Shown: piece by piece, positions 59,673 to 59,884 of the stretch
How positions within the stretch are numbered: position 1 is the stretch's first letter
Layout of the letters: each line of letters begins with the position of its first letter
Assembly (NCBI GenBank): GCA_963934015.1
Contig: CAWVWT010000009.1
Location: 1-59,884 of the forward strand
Reading direction: 5' to 3'
Length of the DNA: 59,884 nucleotides
DNA from: MGIIb-P sp963934015
GTDB lineage: Archaea; Thermoplasmatota; Poseidoniia; Poseidoniales; Thalassarchaeaceae
Made by a program: the position numbers and the translations under genes
The notes under the pieces: generated by a model
What the model was told of the DNA's origin: nothing
The model's database searches: none
Seen by the model: the letters and a program-made list of their open reading frames with translations, nothing else

Positions 59673-59673
59673 A

Positions 59674-59884
59674 ATGGAGGACATTGAAATGAAGAATGAT
59701 ATGAAGAACGAGCAGGCAGTCAGCCCTGTTATCGCAACCATCCTAATGGTCGCGATCACAGTGGTTTTGGCTGGTGTTCTGTACGTGTGGGCAAACAGCC
59801 TCGCTGCAGACCAGCCAGAGAGTGGTACGCGCAACAGCTACACAGCTGATGACGCTGCTGCAGACACTGACGCTGGAACAGACA
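59674..59884 (+). CDS. Archaeal type IV pilin (partial, runs off the window)
   Basis: The N-terminus reads KNEQAVSPVIATILMVAITVVLAGVLYVWANS, the class III signal and hydrophobic assembly helix of archaeal pilins (Pilin_N type): a short charged leader, the A-V-S-P-V-I-A-T-I-L motif, then an extracytoplasmic part rich in Ala and Asp. PibD-type peptidase should cut just before or at the conserved AVSPVIA region. ATG 59674 or ATG 59689 can start it. The gene is cut by the window end. Confidence 0.85.
   Translation, partial: MEDIEMKNDMKNEQAVSPVIATILMVAITVVLAGVLYVWANSLAADQPESGTRNSYTADDAAADTDAGTD

Larger units (their letters stand above)
59300..59673. other. Long intergenic region upstream of pilin gene
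   Basis: 374 bp. It holds a 9-bp inverted repeat (59377-59446, listed separately), an AT-rich stretch (59480-59540) and TTAATA near 59631 that may be a TATA box for the pilin gene. No ORF on either strand looks genuine. Confidence 0.5.

Noticed and set aside
59592..59834. 80-aa minus-strand open frame opposite the pilin gene
   Set aside because: The plus-strand frame has an unmistakable pilin N-terminus; the minus frame is a shadow.
1..59884. CRISPR array, insertion sequence or rRNA operon
   Set aside because: I saw no regularly spaced repeats, transposase genes or rRNA sequence in the window.

Overview
The window reads as a chromosomal segment of a planktonic euryarchaeon, most likely Marine Group II (Candidatus Poseidoniales). 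That assignment is inferred from gene content, without a search. Archaeal information-processing genes (family B DNA polymerase and FEN1 with C-terminal PCNA-binding motifs, S8e, SRP19, Sec61-beta, type II methionine aminopeptidase, an archaeal type IV pilin) sit among bacterial-type metabolic genes (aa3-type cytochrome oxidase operon, homodimeric pyruvate dehydrogenase E1, fused RibD, PepC-type cysteine peptidase). Gene density is high. I see no insertion sequence, prophage or CRISPR array.

Layout: 0-8 kb holds DNA polymerase B, branched-chain aminotransferase, a GST-like protein, S8e-SRP19, an ACT-domain protein, FAH-family and class II amidotransferase enzymes, a PUA protein and a cold-shock protein. 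8-11 kb holds a secreted protein, PepC and an HSL-type esterase. 11-19 kb looks like a chromosome-maintenance neighbourhood: ParA, a small protein with a ParB-like N-terminal peptide but no ParB DNA-binding core, a membrane protein with a cytoplasmic SAP domain, a second membrane protein, a RimK ligase with an RCK_C-like tail, a Xer recombinase, and a helix-hairpin-helix protein with a histone H1-like tail. 19-28.7 kb holds Sec61-beta, unknown proteins, an RNA m5C methyltransferase, an Lrp regulator, a large SNF2 helicase, a Toprim protein and DUF167. 28.8-34.8 kb is a coxB-coxA-coxC-cox4 / tRNA-Ser / SCO1 respiratory block with unusual domain additions. 34.8-44.7 kb holds lipid kinase, RibD, YkgJ, tRNA-Arg, a THUMP methyltransferase, FEN1, membrane proteins and a small Hc1-like protein. 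44.8-60 kb holds a giant secreted thioredoxin/repeat protein, AceE, a deacetylase, an acetyltransferase, an SF1 helicase, RDD and Pro-rich membrane-associated proteins, YrdC, MetAP and the start of a pilin gene.

The most striking signal is not a gene. Many start codons are preceded, within 0-5 nt, by a compact inverted repeat, often with a 3-nt loop, whose 3' arm carries or covers the Shine-Dalgarno-like sequence. The clearest are at pepC (8 bp), the SAP gene (9 bp), sec61-beta (7 bp), DUF167 (11 bp), ykgJ (10 bp), rps8e (6 bp) and the giant secreted protein (7 bp). At sec61-beta, DUF167 and the class II amidotransferase the imperfect pair is G-U on the mRNA strand but a mismatch on the other strand, which points to RNA. 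At pepC and rps8e an extra upstream copy of the 3' arm allows two mutually exclusive hairpins, a riboswitch-like layout. This may be a genome-wide translation-initiation element that I do not recognise as described.
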